From: Gammaproteobacteria bacterium
Lineage (GTDB): Bacteria > Pseudomonadota > Gammaproteobacteria > Steroidobacterales > Woeseiaceae
DNA: 43,636 bases
NCBI GenBank assembly: GCA_024639825.1
Contig: JAHEGH010000021.1
Location: 1 to 43,636, forward strand
Direction: 5' to 3'
Below, piece by piece: positions 32,531-40,461 of this stretch (position 1 is its first letter; every line of letters starts with the position of its first letter). The notes beneath the pieces are model-generated. The model worked only from the letters and a program-made list of their open reading frames with translations, was not told where the DNA came from and made no database searches. The translations under genes were made by a program, and so were the position numbers.

Positions 32531-33745
32531 GTGAACAAGGACAAGTCCCCCATCATCCTCGCCTTTTCCGGCGGCCTCGATACTTCGTTTTGCGTGCCGT
32601 GGCTCAAGGAAAACTATGGCCGCGACGTGATCACCGCCTGTGTGGACACGGGCGGCATCAATGCCGAGGCAGCCGTAGCGCTCGAGGAGCGGTCAAAGGC
32701 CCTCGGCGCGATCGAGCACCTGCTGATCGATGCCAAGCAGGAGTTCTTCGAGACCGTCATCCGGCATCTGATCGCCGGTAACGTGCTGCGCGGCAATGCC
32801 TATCCCCTTTGCGTTGGCGCAGAGCGTGGCCTGCAGGCGGAAAAGCTGGCGCTGCTGGCGAAAGAGCGCGGCGCAACAACGGTAGCGCATGGTTGCACGG
32901 CGGCCGGCAATGACCAGGTCCGTTTCGAGGTCGCGCTGAGCACGCTGAATCCCGGACTGGAGGTGCTCGCGCCGGTGCGGGACAACAGCTGGGTACGCGA
33001 CGAGCAACTGGCCTACCTCGAACAACACGATATGCCGCTGCCGGCGCAGGGCTCGGCCTACTCGATCAACCGCGGACTCTGGGGCATCACCATCGGTGGC
33101 CAGGAAACACTGACATCCGCAAACTCCATTCCCGAGTCCGCCTGGGTGTTGTCTGCCAATGCGTTCTCGGCGCCACAGGAACCTTCCTCACACGTGCTCC
33201 GCTTCAACAAAGGCGTTCCAGCGGCGCTGGACGGCAAGGCGATGCCGCCGGTTAGGTTGATCGAAGCCCTGGAAGAACTCGCGGGCGGCTATGGCATTGG
33301 CCGGGGAATTCACCTGGGTGACACAGTGCTCGGGACCAAAGGTCGGGTCGCGTTCGAAGCGCCGGCAGCCATCACGCTGATCACCGCGCACCGCGAACTG
33401 GAAAAACTCGTATTGAGTGCGCAACAGATGCGTATCAAGGACAGTGTTGCCGCGATCTACGGCGACCTCGTGCATGAAGGCAAACAGCTCGACCTTGCCT
33501 GTGACGATGTCGAGGCACTGCTTGCATCCTCCCAGCGGCGCGTTAGCGGCGAGGTCAATTTCACGCTGCGGCCGGGCCAGCTGTTTATCGATGGCGTCGA
33601 GTCCGACTACTCGCTTCTCGCGGCGACGAAAGGCGTGTACGGCGAAGCGGCCGGCGAATGGACGCCGGCTGATGCGCTTGGCTACGCGCGCATACTGTCA
33701 CTGCCTGGATCCTTGCAGACCCGGGCCGGCAGCAACGCATCATGA
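32531..33745 (+). CDS. argG: Argininosuccinate synthase
   Basis: Joins citrulline and aspartate using ATP. The 404-residue protein has the N-type PP-loop AFSGGLDTSF (residues ~11-20), ACVDTGG, GCTAAGNDQVRFEVA and INRGLWG. The sequence differs noticeably from the E. coli enzyme and resembles the divergent type found with N-acetylornithine carbamoyltransferase pathways. The start is GTG with GGAGA (32521-32525) upstream. Its end overlaps the next gene by 4 bp. Confidence 0.93.
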   Translation: MNKDKSPIILAFSGGLDTSFCVPWLKENYGRDVITACVDTGGINAEAAVALEERSKALGAIEHLLIDAKQEFFETVIRHLIAGNVLRGNAYPLCVGAERGLQAEKLALLAKERGATTVAHGCTAAGNDQVRFEVALSTLNPGLEVLAPVRDNSWVRDEQLAYLEQHDMPLPAQGSAYSINRGLWGITIGGQETLTSANSIPESAWVLSANAFSAPQEPSSHVLRFNKGVPAALDGKAMPPVRLIEALEELAGGYGIGRGIHLGDTVLGTKGRVAFEAPAAITLITAHRELEKLVLSAQQMRIKDSVAAIYGDLVHEGKQLDLACDDVEALLASSQRRVSGEVNFTLRPGQLFIDGVESDYSLLAATKGVYGEAAGEWTPADALGYARILSLPGSLQTRAGSNAS

Positions 33746-34797
33746 AAAGCGTCGTCGTCGACAAGATCGCATCGGTGGCACAGCACAATGAGCTTGCGTC
33801 GGAGCTGCGCCTGTCGAAAGACATTCCCTGCGAGGAAGGCGTACTCGTTGCCGCACGTGTACTGAACAACAAGTCTCGTTACAACCAGCTCGAATTGACC
33901 TCCGGGCGCATGGCCACGGTGAACCAGGGTGACGTGATCGTGGGTGCCCTGGGCCACCGCAAGGCGTTGCGCGGCTATTCAGGGCACCTGCCGACATCGT
34001 TAAAACGCGGCGACATCATCCAGATTCTGAACATCGGTGGCGTGCTTGGCCTATGCGACTCAGCCAATCCTGACGTCGGCCCGCCGTTCGATTGCGAAGT
34101 CCTCGGCACGGTACTCAGCTTTCCTTATCTGGGTGAACGCATCGGCGTACCCGCAAGGGCAGGTCTTGAATCGCTTGGCGAGGACACCGTACTCGATACC
34201 CAGGGTGTACCCGTCGTCGCACTGGCCGGCACCTGTATGGACTCGGGCAAGACCGCCGCCGCCTGCGCAATCGTCGGGCGACTGCGGCACCTGGGATTTC
34301 ATGTGGCCGCCTGTAAAGCGACGGGCGTGTCGCTGCGACGCGATGTGCTGGCTATGGAGGATGCGGGTGCGAGCGAGACGATGATCTTCTCCGACTTCGG
34401 TATCGTGACGACAACGGCAGCCAACGGTCCGGAACTGACCCGCGCCCTGCTATCCCGACTGGCGAAGCACAAGCCCGACGTCATTGTGCTGGAACTTGGC
34501 GACGGACTGCTCGGCGCCTACGGCGTGGGTGCGATCCTGTCCGATCCCGCCATTCGCGAAGCGCTGACCTCCGTTGTCCTGTGCGCTAATGACCCGGTGT
34601 CCGCATGGGGAGGCACCGAACTGCTGCGCAAGGAGTTCAGGATTGAACCCGCCCTGGTAACAGGCCCCGCAACCGATAATGACGTCGGCATTCAGCAGAT
34701 TAATGAGCGCTGCGACCTCCCCGCCGTGAACGCCTTGTCCAACGGCGTGGCACTCGGTGATATGGTCGCCGACCTGTTGAAGAAGGAACGTTCATGA
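33742..34797 (+). CDS. P-loop NTPase of unknown function inside the arginine operon
   Basis: 351 residues, soluble. The N-terminal half (about residues 20-130) looks like a beta-rich domain (LNNKSRYNQLELTSGRMATV, RGDIIQILNIGGVLGLCDSA). The C-terminal half starts with a clear Walker A, AGTCMDSGKTAAA (about residues 162-174). It continues VAACKATGVSLRRDVLAMEDAGA and LELGDGLLGAYG, reminiscent of the dethiobiotin synthetase/MobB or DUF1611 kind of P-loop fold. I do not recognise a specific family. It overlaps argG by 4 bp upstream and argC by 4 bp downstream, so it is tightly coupled to arginine synthesis. It is not argA, argE, argJ or a carbamoyl-phosphate synthetase subunit by any visible motif. 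Confidence 0.85.
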   Translation: MKSVVVDKIASVAQHNELASELRLSKDIPCEEGVLVAARVLNNKSRYNQLELTSGRMATVNQGDVIVGALGHRKALRGYSGHLPTSLKRGDIIQILNIGGVLGLCDSANPDVGPPFDCEVLGTVLSFPYLGERIGVPARAGLESLGEDTVLDTQGVPVVALAGTCMDSGKTAAACAIVGRLRHLGFHVAACKATGVSLRRDVLAMEDAGASETMIFSDFGIVTTTAANGPELTRALLSRLAKHKPDVIVLELGDGLLGAYGVGAILSDPAIREALTSVVLCANDPVSAWGGTELLRKEFRIEPALVTGPATDNDVGIQQINERCDLPAVNALSNGVALGDMVADLLKKERS

Positions 34798-35855
34798 GTT
34801 CGCGGATACCGGCCGTCATCATCGGTGCAAGCGGCTATGTCGGCGGCGAACTGCTGCGGCTGATCGCGGGGCATTCGAACTTCGATCTCGCGGCGGCTGT
34901 CTCTGACAGTGTCGCGGGCAAAAAAATCGGCGAGGTATTCGGCCATCTTGCCACGGCGTATCCCGAAACTGCGTTCGTTGGACAAAGTGACTGGCTGGAT
35001 CAGGTAGATGCTGACAGCAACCTCGCGCTGTTTTCAGCCGCACCACACGGTGCTTCCGCAGCGGTCATCGCAGCGGCCATCGATGCCTGCGAACAGAAGA
35101 ACATCAGCGTGCATGTTGTGGACTCCTCGGCTGACTTCCGCTTCGCCAGGCAGCACGACTGGGAGGCCGTGTACAAGGCGAAGCATGGAGCGCCCCAACT
35201 TCTCGACAAGTTCATCTGTGCCCTGCCCGAACATGCTGATGATATTCATGTCGCTCACGTCGGCCACCCCGGCTGTTTCGCCACGGCCTCGACGCTCGCA
35301 ACAGTGCCACTCATCGCGTCGGGCCTCACCGAAGCGGAAGTGTTTATCAGCGGCGTAACTGGCAGCACGGGGTCCGGGAAGTCGCCATCCGCGGGAACGC
35401 ACCATCCCGTAAGGAATAGCAACTTCTACGCCTACAAGCCACTGGCGCACCGGCACGCACCGGAAGTCGCCGCACTTGCCGAAGCCGCGAGTGGCCGAAA
35501 AACAAACGTGCATTTCGTGCCACATTCAGGTCCCTTCGCGCGCGGCATTCATGTGACGCTTCAGGCGAAGACCCTAAAGCCTGTGACTGAAGAGCAGGTG
35601 CGGAAGGTCTATGAGGATGCCTATGCCGACGCGCCGTTTGTGCAGATCGTCCGCGATACGCCACGCCTGAAGGACGTGGTCGCCAGCAACCAGTGCCATA
35701 TCAGTGTTGCGACCGACGGTGACACGGTCGTCGTCATGGCCGTGATCGACAACCTGGTCAAAGGTGCGGCGGGCGGTGCCATGCAGTGGATGAATCGTCT
35801 CTGGGATCTGCCGCAAACGTCTGGCCTTGATGCCCCTGCGCCGGGATGGACGTAA
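34794..35855 (+). CDS. argC: N-acetyl-gamma-glutamyl-phosphate reductase
   Basis: NADPH-dependent reduction of N-acylglutamyl phosphate to the semialdehyde. The 353-residue protein has the nucleotide-binding IIGASGYVGGELLRL (residues 9-23), catalytic Cys161 in VGHPGCFATAS, and the histidine region FVPHSGPFARGIHVT. The segment SGVTGSTGSGKSPSAGTHHP replaces the usual SGVSGAGR form, like ArgC proteins of organisms using N-acyl (acetyl or succinyl) citrulline routes. It overlaps both neighbours. Confidence 0.93.
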   Translation: MSSRIPAVIIGASGYVGGELLRLIAGHSNFDLAAAVSDSVAGKKIGEVFGHLATAYPETAFVGQSDWLDQVDADSNLALFSAAPHGASAAVIAAAIDACEQKNISVHVVDSSADFRFARQHDWEAVYKAKHGAPQLLDKFICALPEHADDIHVAHVGHPGCFATASTLATVPLIASGLTEAEVFISGVTGSTGSGKSPSAGTHHPVRNSNFYAYKPLAHRHAPEVAALAEAASGRKTNVHFVPHSGPFARGIHVTLQAKTLKPVTEEQVRKVYEDAYADAPFVQIVRDTPRLKDVVASNQCHISVATDGDTVVVMAVIDNLVKGAAGGAMQWMNRLWDLPQTSGLDAPAPGWT

Positions 35856-37039
35856 TGGCAACGATTAACGAATTCATCGATGACCCGCGCGTACGTGAAG
35901 CAGCGCTCACGATTCCGGTTTATGGGCAGCTACCGTTCGTGCCGGAGCGCGCCAGCGGTTGCGATATTTTTACGCGGGACGGCCGGCGTATCCTGGACCT
36001 CTATGGCGGGCATGCCGTTGCCGCACTCGGTTACGGCCACCCGCGACTCGTGCAGGCTATCCACGAGCAAAGCAGCAAGCTTCTGTTCCAGAGCAATGCC
36101 GTCGCACTCGATGTCCGTGCCGATGCGGCCGAGCAGCTGACACGTATTTCACCCCCGGGCCTCGAGCGTGTGTTTTTTGTCAACTCGGGTGCAGAGGCCA
36201 ACGAGAATGCCCTGCGCATGGCCTTGATGGCGACGGGTCGTAAAAAGGTACTCGCCATCACCCACGGATTTCATGGCAGGACGGCCGCGGCCGCCGCGGT
36301 GACCTGGAACTCGGACAAGTGGTATGGCTTCCCGGAGAAGCCGTTTGATGTCGATTTCATTCCACGTGACGACATCGCAGCCGCAAAATCCATGATCGAC
36401 GACAGCATCGCCGCCGTGATCTTTGAACCCGTACAGGGTGTCGCCGGCGCGTATGACCTGACCACCGACTTTATCGAGACGCTGCGTTCTGCTACCAGCA
36501 AGAACGGCGTGATGCTTATTGCCGACGAAGTACAGTCCGGTATGGGGCGCTGCGGCCAGTTCTTCGCGGTGAAAGCTCATGGGATCACACCCGACATCAT
36601 CACCAGCGCCAAGGCGCTGGGCGGGGGCATACCCTGTGGTGCCGTGATATGCACCGAGTCAATTTCTGCGAACTTCGGTGCGGGCGACCTGGGAACAACT
36701 TTCGGCGGCGGTCCGATCGCTGCCGCTGCCATAACTGCGACCATTCAAGGCATCCTGGCCGAGCACCTGCTCGCAAACGTGCGCGCCCGCGAGGCGCAGA
36801 TCCGCGAAGAATGCGTTGTTGGACCTGTACTCAAAATCCAGGGCATGGGACTGCTGCTCGGCCTGGTCTGCGATCGCCCGGCCACCGAAGTGCGGGACGC
36901 GCTCCTCGAACACGACATTCTTACCGGCACCAGCGCCGACCCCAACGTACTCAGAATCCTCGCACCACTCGTACTCCAGGAAAGTCACGTACACCACCTC
37001 GCACAGGCTCTCAGCAAACTGGTACCGGACACCATATAA
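35846..37039 (+). CDS. argD: Acetylornithine aminotransferase
   Basis: PLP-dependent transamination of N-acylglutamate semialdehyde to N-acylornithine. The 397-residue class III aminotransferase has GGHAVAALGYGHP, FVNSGAEANENALRMA, ITHGFHGRT, the PLP-binding aspartate in LIADEVQSGMGR and the Schiff-base lysine in TSAKALGGGIP. Two in-frame starts are possible: ATG 35846, and ATG 35855, which overlaps the argC stop as TAATG. The second is the more likely coupled start. The stop codon lies in the loop of a 13-bp inverted repeat. Confidence 0.93.
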   Translation: MDVMATINEFIDDPRVREAALTIPVYGQLPFVPERASGCDIFTRDGRRILDLYGGHAVAALGYGHPRLVQAIHEQSSKLLFQSNAVALDVRADAAEQLTRISPPGLERVFFVNSGAEANENALRMALMATGRKKVLAITHGFHGRTAAAAAVTWNSDKWYGFPEKPFDVDFIPRDDIAAAKSMIDDSIAAVIFEPVQGVAGAYDLTTDFIETLRSATSKNGVMLIADEVQSGMGRCGQFFAVKAHGITPDIITSAKALGGGIPCGAVICTESISANFGAGDLGTTFGGGPIAAAAITATIQGILAEHLLANVRAREAQIREECVVGPVLKIQGMGLLLGLVCDRPATEVRDALLEHDILTGTSADPNVLRILAPLVLQESHVHHLAQALSKLVPDTI

Positions 37040-37061
37040 CCAGTCTAAGGTGTCCGGTACC
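37021..37061 (+). repeat. Perfect 13-bp inverted repeat spanning the argD stop
   Basis: GGTACCGGACACC (37021-37033) and GGTGTCCGGTACC (37049-37061) are exact reverse complements separated by 15 nt that contain the argD TAA. The left arm encodes the last argD residues. No T-tract follows; the purine-rich ribosome site of the next gene comes instead. It should form a strong stem-loop in the operon mRNA, probably affecting stability or relative expression. Confidence 0.7.
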
Positions 37062-37087
37062 GATTAAAGGAAGGAAAGGAAACAGGA

Positions 37088-38095
37088 ATGAAAGCATTTA
37101 ATGATTTGGCCGATTTTTCCATTGAGGAAATCAAGGCTCTTGTCGAACTGGCCGGGCGCCTCGATGCGCAGCCGGAGCCGGACGCACTCAAGGGCAAGGT
37201 TTTGTCCCTGCTGTTCCTGAGTCCGTCACTGCGCACCCTCGCATCCTTCCAGGCAGCGATGGTTCGCCTTGGCGGCGGGTCTTTCGTTATCTCTCCCGAC
37301 ATGTCGATTCACGGGCTTGAGGTTCGCGACGGTATCGTCATGGACGGCGTGGCGGCCGAACATATCCGCGAGGCCGTGCCGGTGATCGCCTCCTACGGTG
37401 ACGCTATTGGCATCCGTGCATTCGCCGATCGCAAAAAAATAGAAGAGGACCTCGCCGAAACTCGCTTTACAGCCCTGACCGACCTGATTGATACCCCGTA
37501 CATCAACATGGAATCGGCGATGAACCACCCCTGCCAGAGCCTCGCGGACTGGAAGACCATGGATGACCTGGAGATGCCTGCGAACGGCGGCAAGTTTGTC
37601 CTGAGCTGGGCCTATCACCCAAAGGCACTGCCGCTGGCCGTACCGTCATCGACTCTGCATATGGCCGCCATGCGCGGCATGGATGTGACCGTCCTGCGAC
37701 CCGAGGGCTTTGAACTCCCCGCCCCGGTCATGCAGAAAGCCATCTTCGCCGCAGAGGAGGCCGGTGGCTCCGTCGTCGAAACCAGCGATCGCAAGGAGGC
37801 AATGGAAGGCGCCCACGTTATCTATGCCAAGTCCTGGTCGTCCACCCGACACTACGGCGATCGGCTCGCCGACCAGAAGTTGCGGGAACAGCATCTCGAC
37901 TGGTGCGTCGATGAACCCTGGTTTGAAAACGCAAAAGACGACTGCCGCTTCATGCATTGCCTGCCTGTGCGCCGTGGCGTCGTTGTCGCGGACGGAATTC
38001 TCGACGGACCACGCAGTGTGGTGATTGCCGAAGCACGCAACCGCATGCTTGCGCAGATGGCGGTTCTTCACCAGATGCTCGGGGGGCAGAAATGA
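37088..38095 (+). CDS. argF': N-acylornithine carbamoyltransferase (acetyl- or succinyl-ornithine)
   Basis: Transfers carbamoyl from carbamoyl phosphate to N-acylornithine, giving N-acylcitrulline. At 335 residues it has the carbamoyl-phosphate loop LSPSLRTLASF (residues ~44-54), HPCQSLADWKTM, LSWAYHPKALPLAVPSSTLHMA and MHCLPVRRGVVVADGILD. The SxRT loop, HPKALPLAVP and HCLPVRRG forms fit acetyl/succinylornithine transcarbamylases, not ornithine carbamoyltransferase. The residue preceding the conserved EHI triad, which I recall as Glu in N-acetyl and Pro in N-succinyl enzymes, is Ala90 here, so the acyl group is uncertain. Ribosome site AGGAAGGAAAGGAAACAGG is very strong. It ends 4 bp into argB. 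Confidence 0.9.
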   Translation: MKAFNDLADFSIEEIKALVELAGRLDAQPEPDALKGKVLSLLFLSPSLRTLASFQAAMVRLGGGSFVISPDMSIHGLEVRDGIVMDGVAAEHIREAVPVIASYGDAIGIRAFADRKKIEEDLAETRFTALTDLIDTPYINMESAMNHPCQSLADWKTMDDLEMPANGGKFVLSWAYHPKALPLAVPSSTLHMAAMRGMDVTVLRPEGFELPAPVMQKAIFAAEEAGGSVVETSDRKEAMEGAHVIYAKSWSSTRHYGDRLADQKLREQHLDWCVDEPWFENAKDDCRFMHCLPVRRGVVVADGILDGPRSVVIAEARNRMLAQMAVLHQMLGGQK

Positions 38096-39021
38096 CCACG
38101 AATCGAGATCGCGCGATTGTCGTATCGGCACTCAAGCATGCCGCACCCTACATCCGCCTGTTCAAAGGCAAGGTGTTCGTCATCAAGGTGGGCGGTGAGG
38201 TGTTTGCCGATCAGGCACTGGCGACCGCGCTGATCGAACAGGTCGGCATTCTTCACCAGGTTGGTATTAGAACTGTGCTGATTCACGGTGGCGGCCCGCA
38301 GTCGACCAAGCTTGCCGCGGAACTTGGGTTCAGTACACAGTTCGTGGAGGGGCGGCGCGTTACTGACAGCGACTCACTCGACGTCGCGACGATGATTCTC
38401 AACGGCCAGATCAATACCCGTATCCTCGCCCGCTGCCGCGACCTGCAGATACCGGCAGTCGGCATCAGTGGCGTCGATGCAGGACTGATTCGTGCCCACA
38501 AGCGCCCTCCCGTGGAGCGCAAGGGTGAAGCTTCGATCGACTACGGTTTCGTTGGCGATATCGACTCCGTCGATGCAGACATCCTCAGGAAGCAACTCGA
38601 CAATGGCCTCATGCCGGTTGTGAGCCCACTATCGTGCGACGAATCAGGCACTCTGCTTAACATCAATGCCGACACGGTCGCGGCCGCGATCGCCGCCGAG
38701 CTCGATGCCGAAAAGCTGATTCTTGTCACGGGAGCAACGGGGATCCTGGAAGATATCGACGATCCCAGTTCGCTGATCAGCTACATTGACCGCAAGCGCC
38801 TCCAGCAGCTAAAGGACGACGGCATCCTCGCCGACGGCATGCTGCCGAAGGCAGCGGCCATCGATGCGGCGATCAAGAACGGCGTTCAACGAGTACACGT
38901 GATCTCGTACAAATTGCCCGACAGCATCCTGCTTGAAGTCTTTACCAACGAAGGCACAGGCACGCTCGTCGTCGATGACATTACCGCACTCACACCCGAA
39001 GAACAGGGCAGCGAATCATGA
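38092..39021 (+). CDS. argB: Acetylglutamate kinase
   Basis: Phosphorylates N-acylglutamate with ATP. The start was set at ATG 38092, which overlaps the upstream stop as ATGA; a longer ORF to 37957 has no support. The 309-residue amino-acid-kinase-fold protein has VIKVGGEVFADQAL, IHGGGPQSTKLAAELGF, the arginine in EGRRVTDSDSLDVA, NINADTVAAAIAAEL and DGMLPKAAAIDAAI. It has no GNAT domain, so unlike xanthomonad ArgB/ArgA fusions it does not supply acetylglutamate synthase. It overlaps argH by 4 bp. Confidence 0.94.
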   Translation: MTTNRDRAIVVSALKHAAPYIRLFKGKVFVIKVGGEVFADQALATALIEQVGILHQVGIRTVLIHGGGPQSTKLAAELGFSTQFVEGRRVTDSDSLDVATMILNGQINTRILARCRDLQIPAVGISGVDAGLIRAHKRPPVERKGEASIDYGFVGDIDSVDADILRKQLDNGLMPVVSPLSCDESGTLLNINADTVAAAIAAELDAEKLILVTGATGILEDIDDPSSLISYIDRKRLQQLKDDGILADGMLPKAAAIDAAIKNGVQRVHVISYKLPDSILLEVFTNEGTGTLVVDDITALTPEEQGSES

Positions 39022-40202
39022 GCAGGCTCTGGGAAAAAGGTCTGCCGCTCGATCAGCGCGTGCTTCGCTATACGGCCGGCGAGGATCACCTGCTCGATGC
39101 ACGACTCGTCCCCTACGATGTCCGCGGCTCGATCGCACACGCAGAAATGCTGGCCGCCACAAACCTCATCAGCGGTGAGGACTGCACGGCTATCTGCGAC
39201 GGACTCAGGGCGCTCGAACAAAGCTTTGAGAATGGCGACTGGCACATCAGCCTCGAAGACGAAGATGTACACACCGCACTCGAATCACGCCTGACGGAGA
39301 ACATCGGTTCCGCAGGCGGACGCCTCCACCTCGGGCGTTCAAGAAATGACCAGGTGCTGACAGCGCTGCGCCTGTATCTGCGCGATACGGCGCTCGACCT
39401 GGCACAGCGCGTGGAAGGACTGCGCGCCTCGATCGCTAATCTCGCCACTCGGCAAGGCCATGTCGAGATTCCAGGCTACACGCACATGCAGCATGCGATG
39501 CCCTCGTCTGTGGATCTCTGGTGTGGTGGCTTTGACGAGGGCTTTGCCGACGCTGTGGCGGGCCTCAAGGCCGTGCACAAGCGCATCAACAAGAACCCGC
39601 TGGGCAGCGCTGCAGGCTATGGGACGCCGGGACTGCCGCTCGATCGCGAACTGACGACGGCGAAGCTCGAATTCGACACAACGCAGACACCCGTTACTGC
39701 GGCGCAGCTGTCCCGAGGTAAGGCGGAGAGTGCCCTGCTTTTCGAGATTGCACTCATGATGCAGGATCTTTCGCGCATGGCGAGTGATCTACTGATGTTC
39801 TACACGCAGGAGTTTGCGTACATCTCGCTGGCACCCGAGGTTACGACGGGCTCGTCGATCATGCCGCAGAAGCGCAACCCGGATGTGCTCGAGTTACTGC
39901 GCGCATCGTCGGCAACGACCCAGGCCTGCCTGGATGAGGCCCTCATGATTACCGCCAAGTTGCCGTCCGGGTATCACCGCGACCTGCAACGCCTCAAGTC
40001 GCCCGTATTTCGTTCGATCGATCTTGCCGTCGACAGCGTGGACATCATGGCCTATGTGCTTGAAGGTCTGGCGTTCCTGCCTGAGAACATCACCATGGAC
40101 GAGGGCATTTTTTCGACCGCCGAAGCGTACCGACTGGTCACCGAGGAAGGCATGCCCTTTCGCGACGCCTACCGGAAAGTCGCCAGGCGTTACGCAAAAT
40201 GA
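39018..40202 (+). CDS. argH: Argininosuccinate lyase
   Basis: Splits argininosuccinate into arginine and fumarate, the last step. The 394-residue product is shorter than the usual ~460 residues, missing mainly C-terminal sequence. It keeps the superfamily signature TTGSSIMPQKRNPDVLELLR, LHLGRSRNDQV, and GYTHMQHAMPSS with the active-site His region. The compact form resembles ArgH from xanthomonad-like arginine clusters. Last gene of the arg operon; the lptM promoter lies just downstream. Confidence 0.93.
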   Translation: MSRLWEKGLPLDQRVLRYTAGEDHLLDARLVPYDVRGSIAHAEMLAATNLISGEDCTAICDGLRALEQSFENGDWHISLEDEDVHTALESRLTENIGSAGGRLHLGRSRNDQVLTALRLYLRDTALDLAQRVEGLRASIANLATRQGHVEIPGYTHMQHAMPSSVDLWCGGFDEGFADAVAGLKAVHKRINKNPLGSAAGYGTPGLPLDRELTTAKLEFDTTQTPVTAAQLSRGKAESALLFEIALMMQDLSRMASDLLMFYTQEFAYISLAPEVTTGSSIMPQKRNPDVLELLRASSATTQACLDEALMITAKLPSGYHRDLQRLKSPVFRSIDLAVDSVDIMAYVLEGLAFLPENITMDEGIFSTAEAYRLVTEEGMPFRDAYRKVARRYAK

Positions 40203-40203
40203 T

Positions 40204-40232
40204 GTCCACAAGCGGCGACCGACCTCTATAAT
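40204..40232 (+). promoter_or_regulatory. Promoter between argH and lptM
   Basis: A perfect TATAAT (40227-40232) with a weak -35 (TGTCCA, 18-bp spacer). The predicted start near 40239 gives a leader of about 24 nt to the lptM ATG. It would let lptM-polA be expressed apart from the arginine genes. Confidence 0.5.
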
Positions 40233-40262
40233 CGGGAGATCTTCGCTGATGGCCGAAAAACT

Positions 40263-40448
40263 ATGAAACGCCTGATCCTCGCGCTTGCCGTACTCTCGTT
40301 GACCTTCCTCGCCTCTGGCTGTGGCCAGAGTGGCCCCCTGTACATTCCGGGTAGTCCGAGCAAGATTTCGAACCCGCCGCCCGCAGCCGAATCAACGGCC
40401 GAAGAGGAAGGCGAAGAAGAAAGCGAAAGCGACGCCGACAAGCAATAA
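40263..40448 (+). CDS. lptM: LPS-assembly lipoprotein LptM (YifL family)
   Basis: A small outer-membrane lipoprotein that in E. coli assists LptD oxidative maturation. The 61-residue product has a signal peptide (MKRLILALAVLSLTFLASG) with lipidation at Cys20, immediately followed by the family motif CGQSGPLYIPG, then an acidic tail rich in Glu and Ser. In many proteobacteria lptM precedes lysA-dapF; here it precedes polA by 13 bp. Confidence 0.88.
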   Translation: MKRLILALAVLSLTFLASGCGQSGPLYIPGSPSKISNPPPAAESTAEEEGEEESESDADKQ

Positions 40449-40461
40449 GACGGAATGCTGA

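Noticed and set aside
37957-38091. N-terminal extension of argB in the long ORF
   Set aside because: The extra residues are Arg/Pro/Cys-rich antisense-like sequence overlapping argF'; ATG 38092 gives the normal kinase N-terminus and a 4-bp operon overlap.
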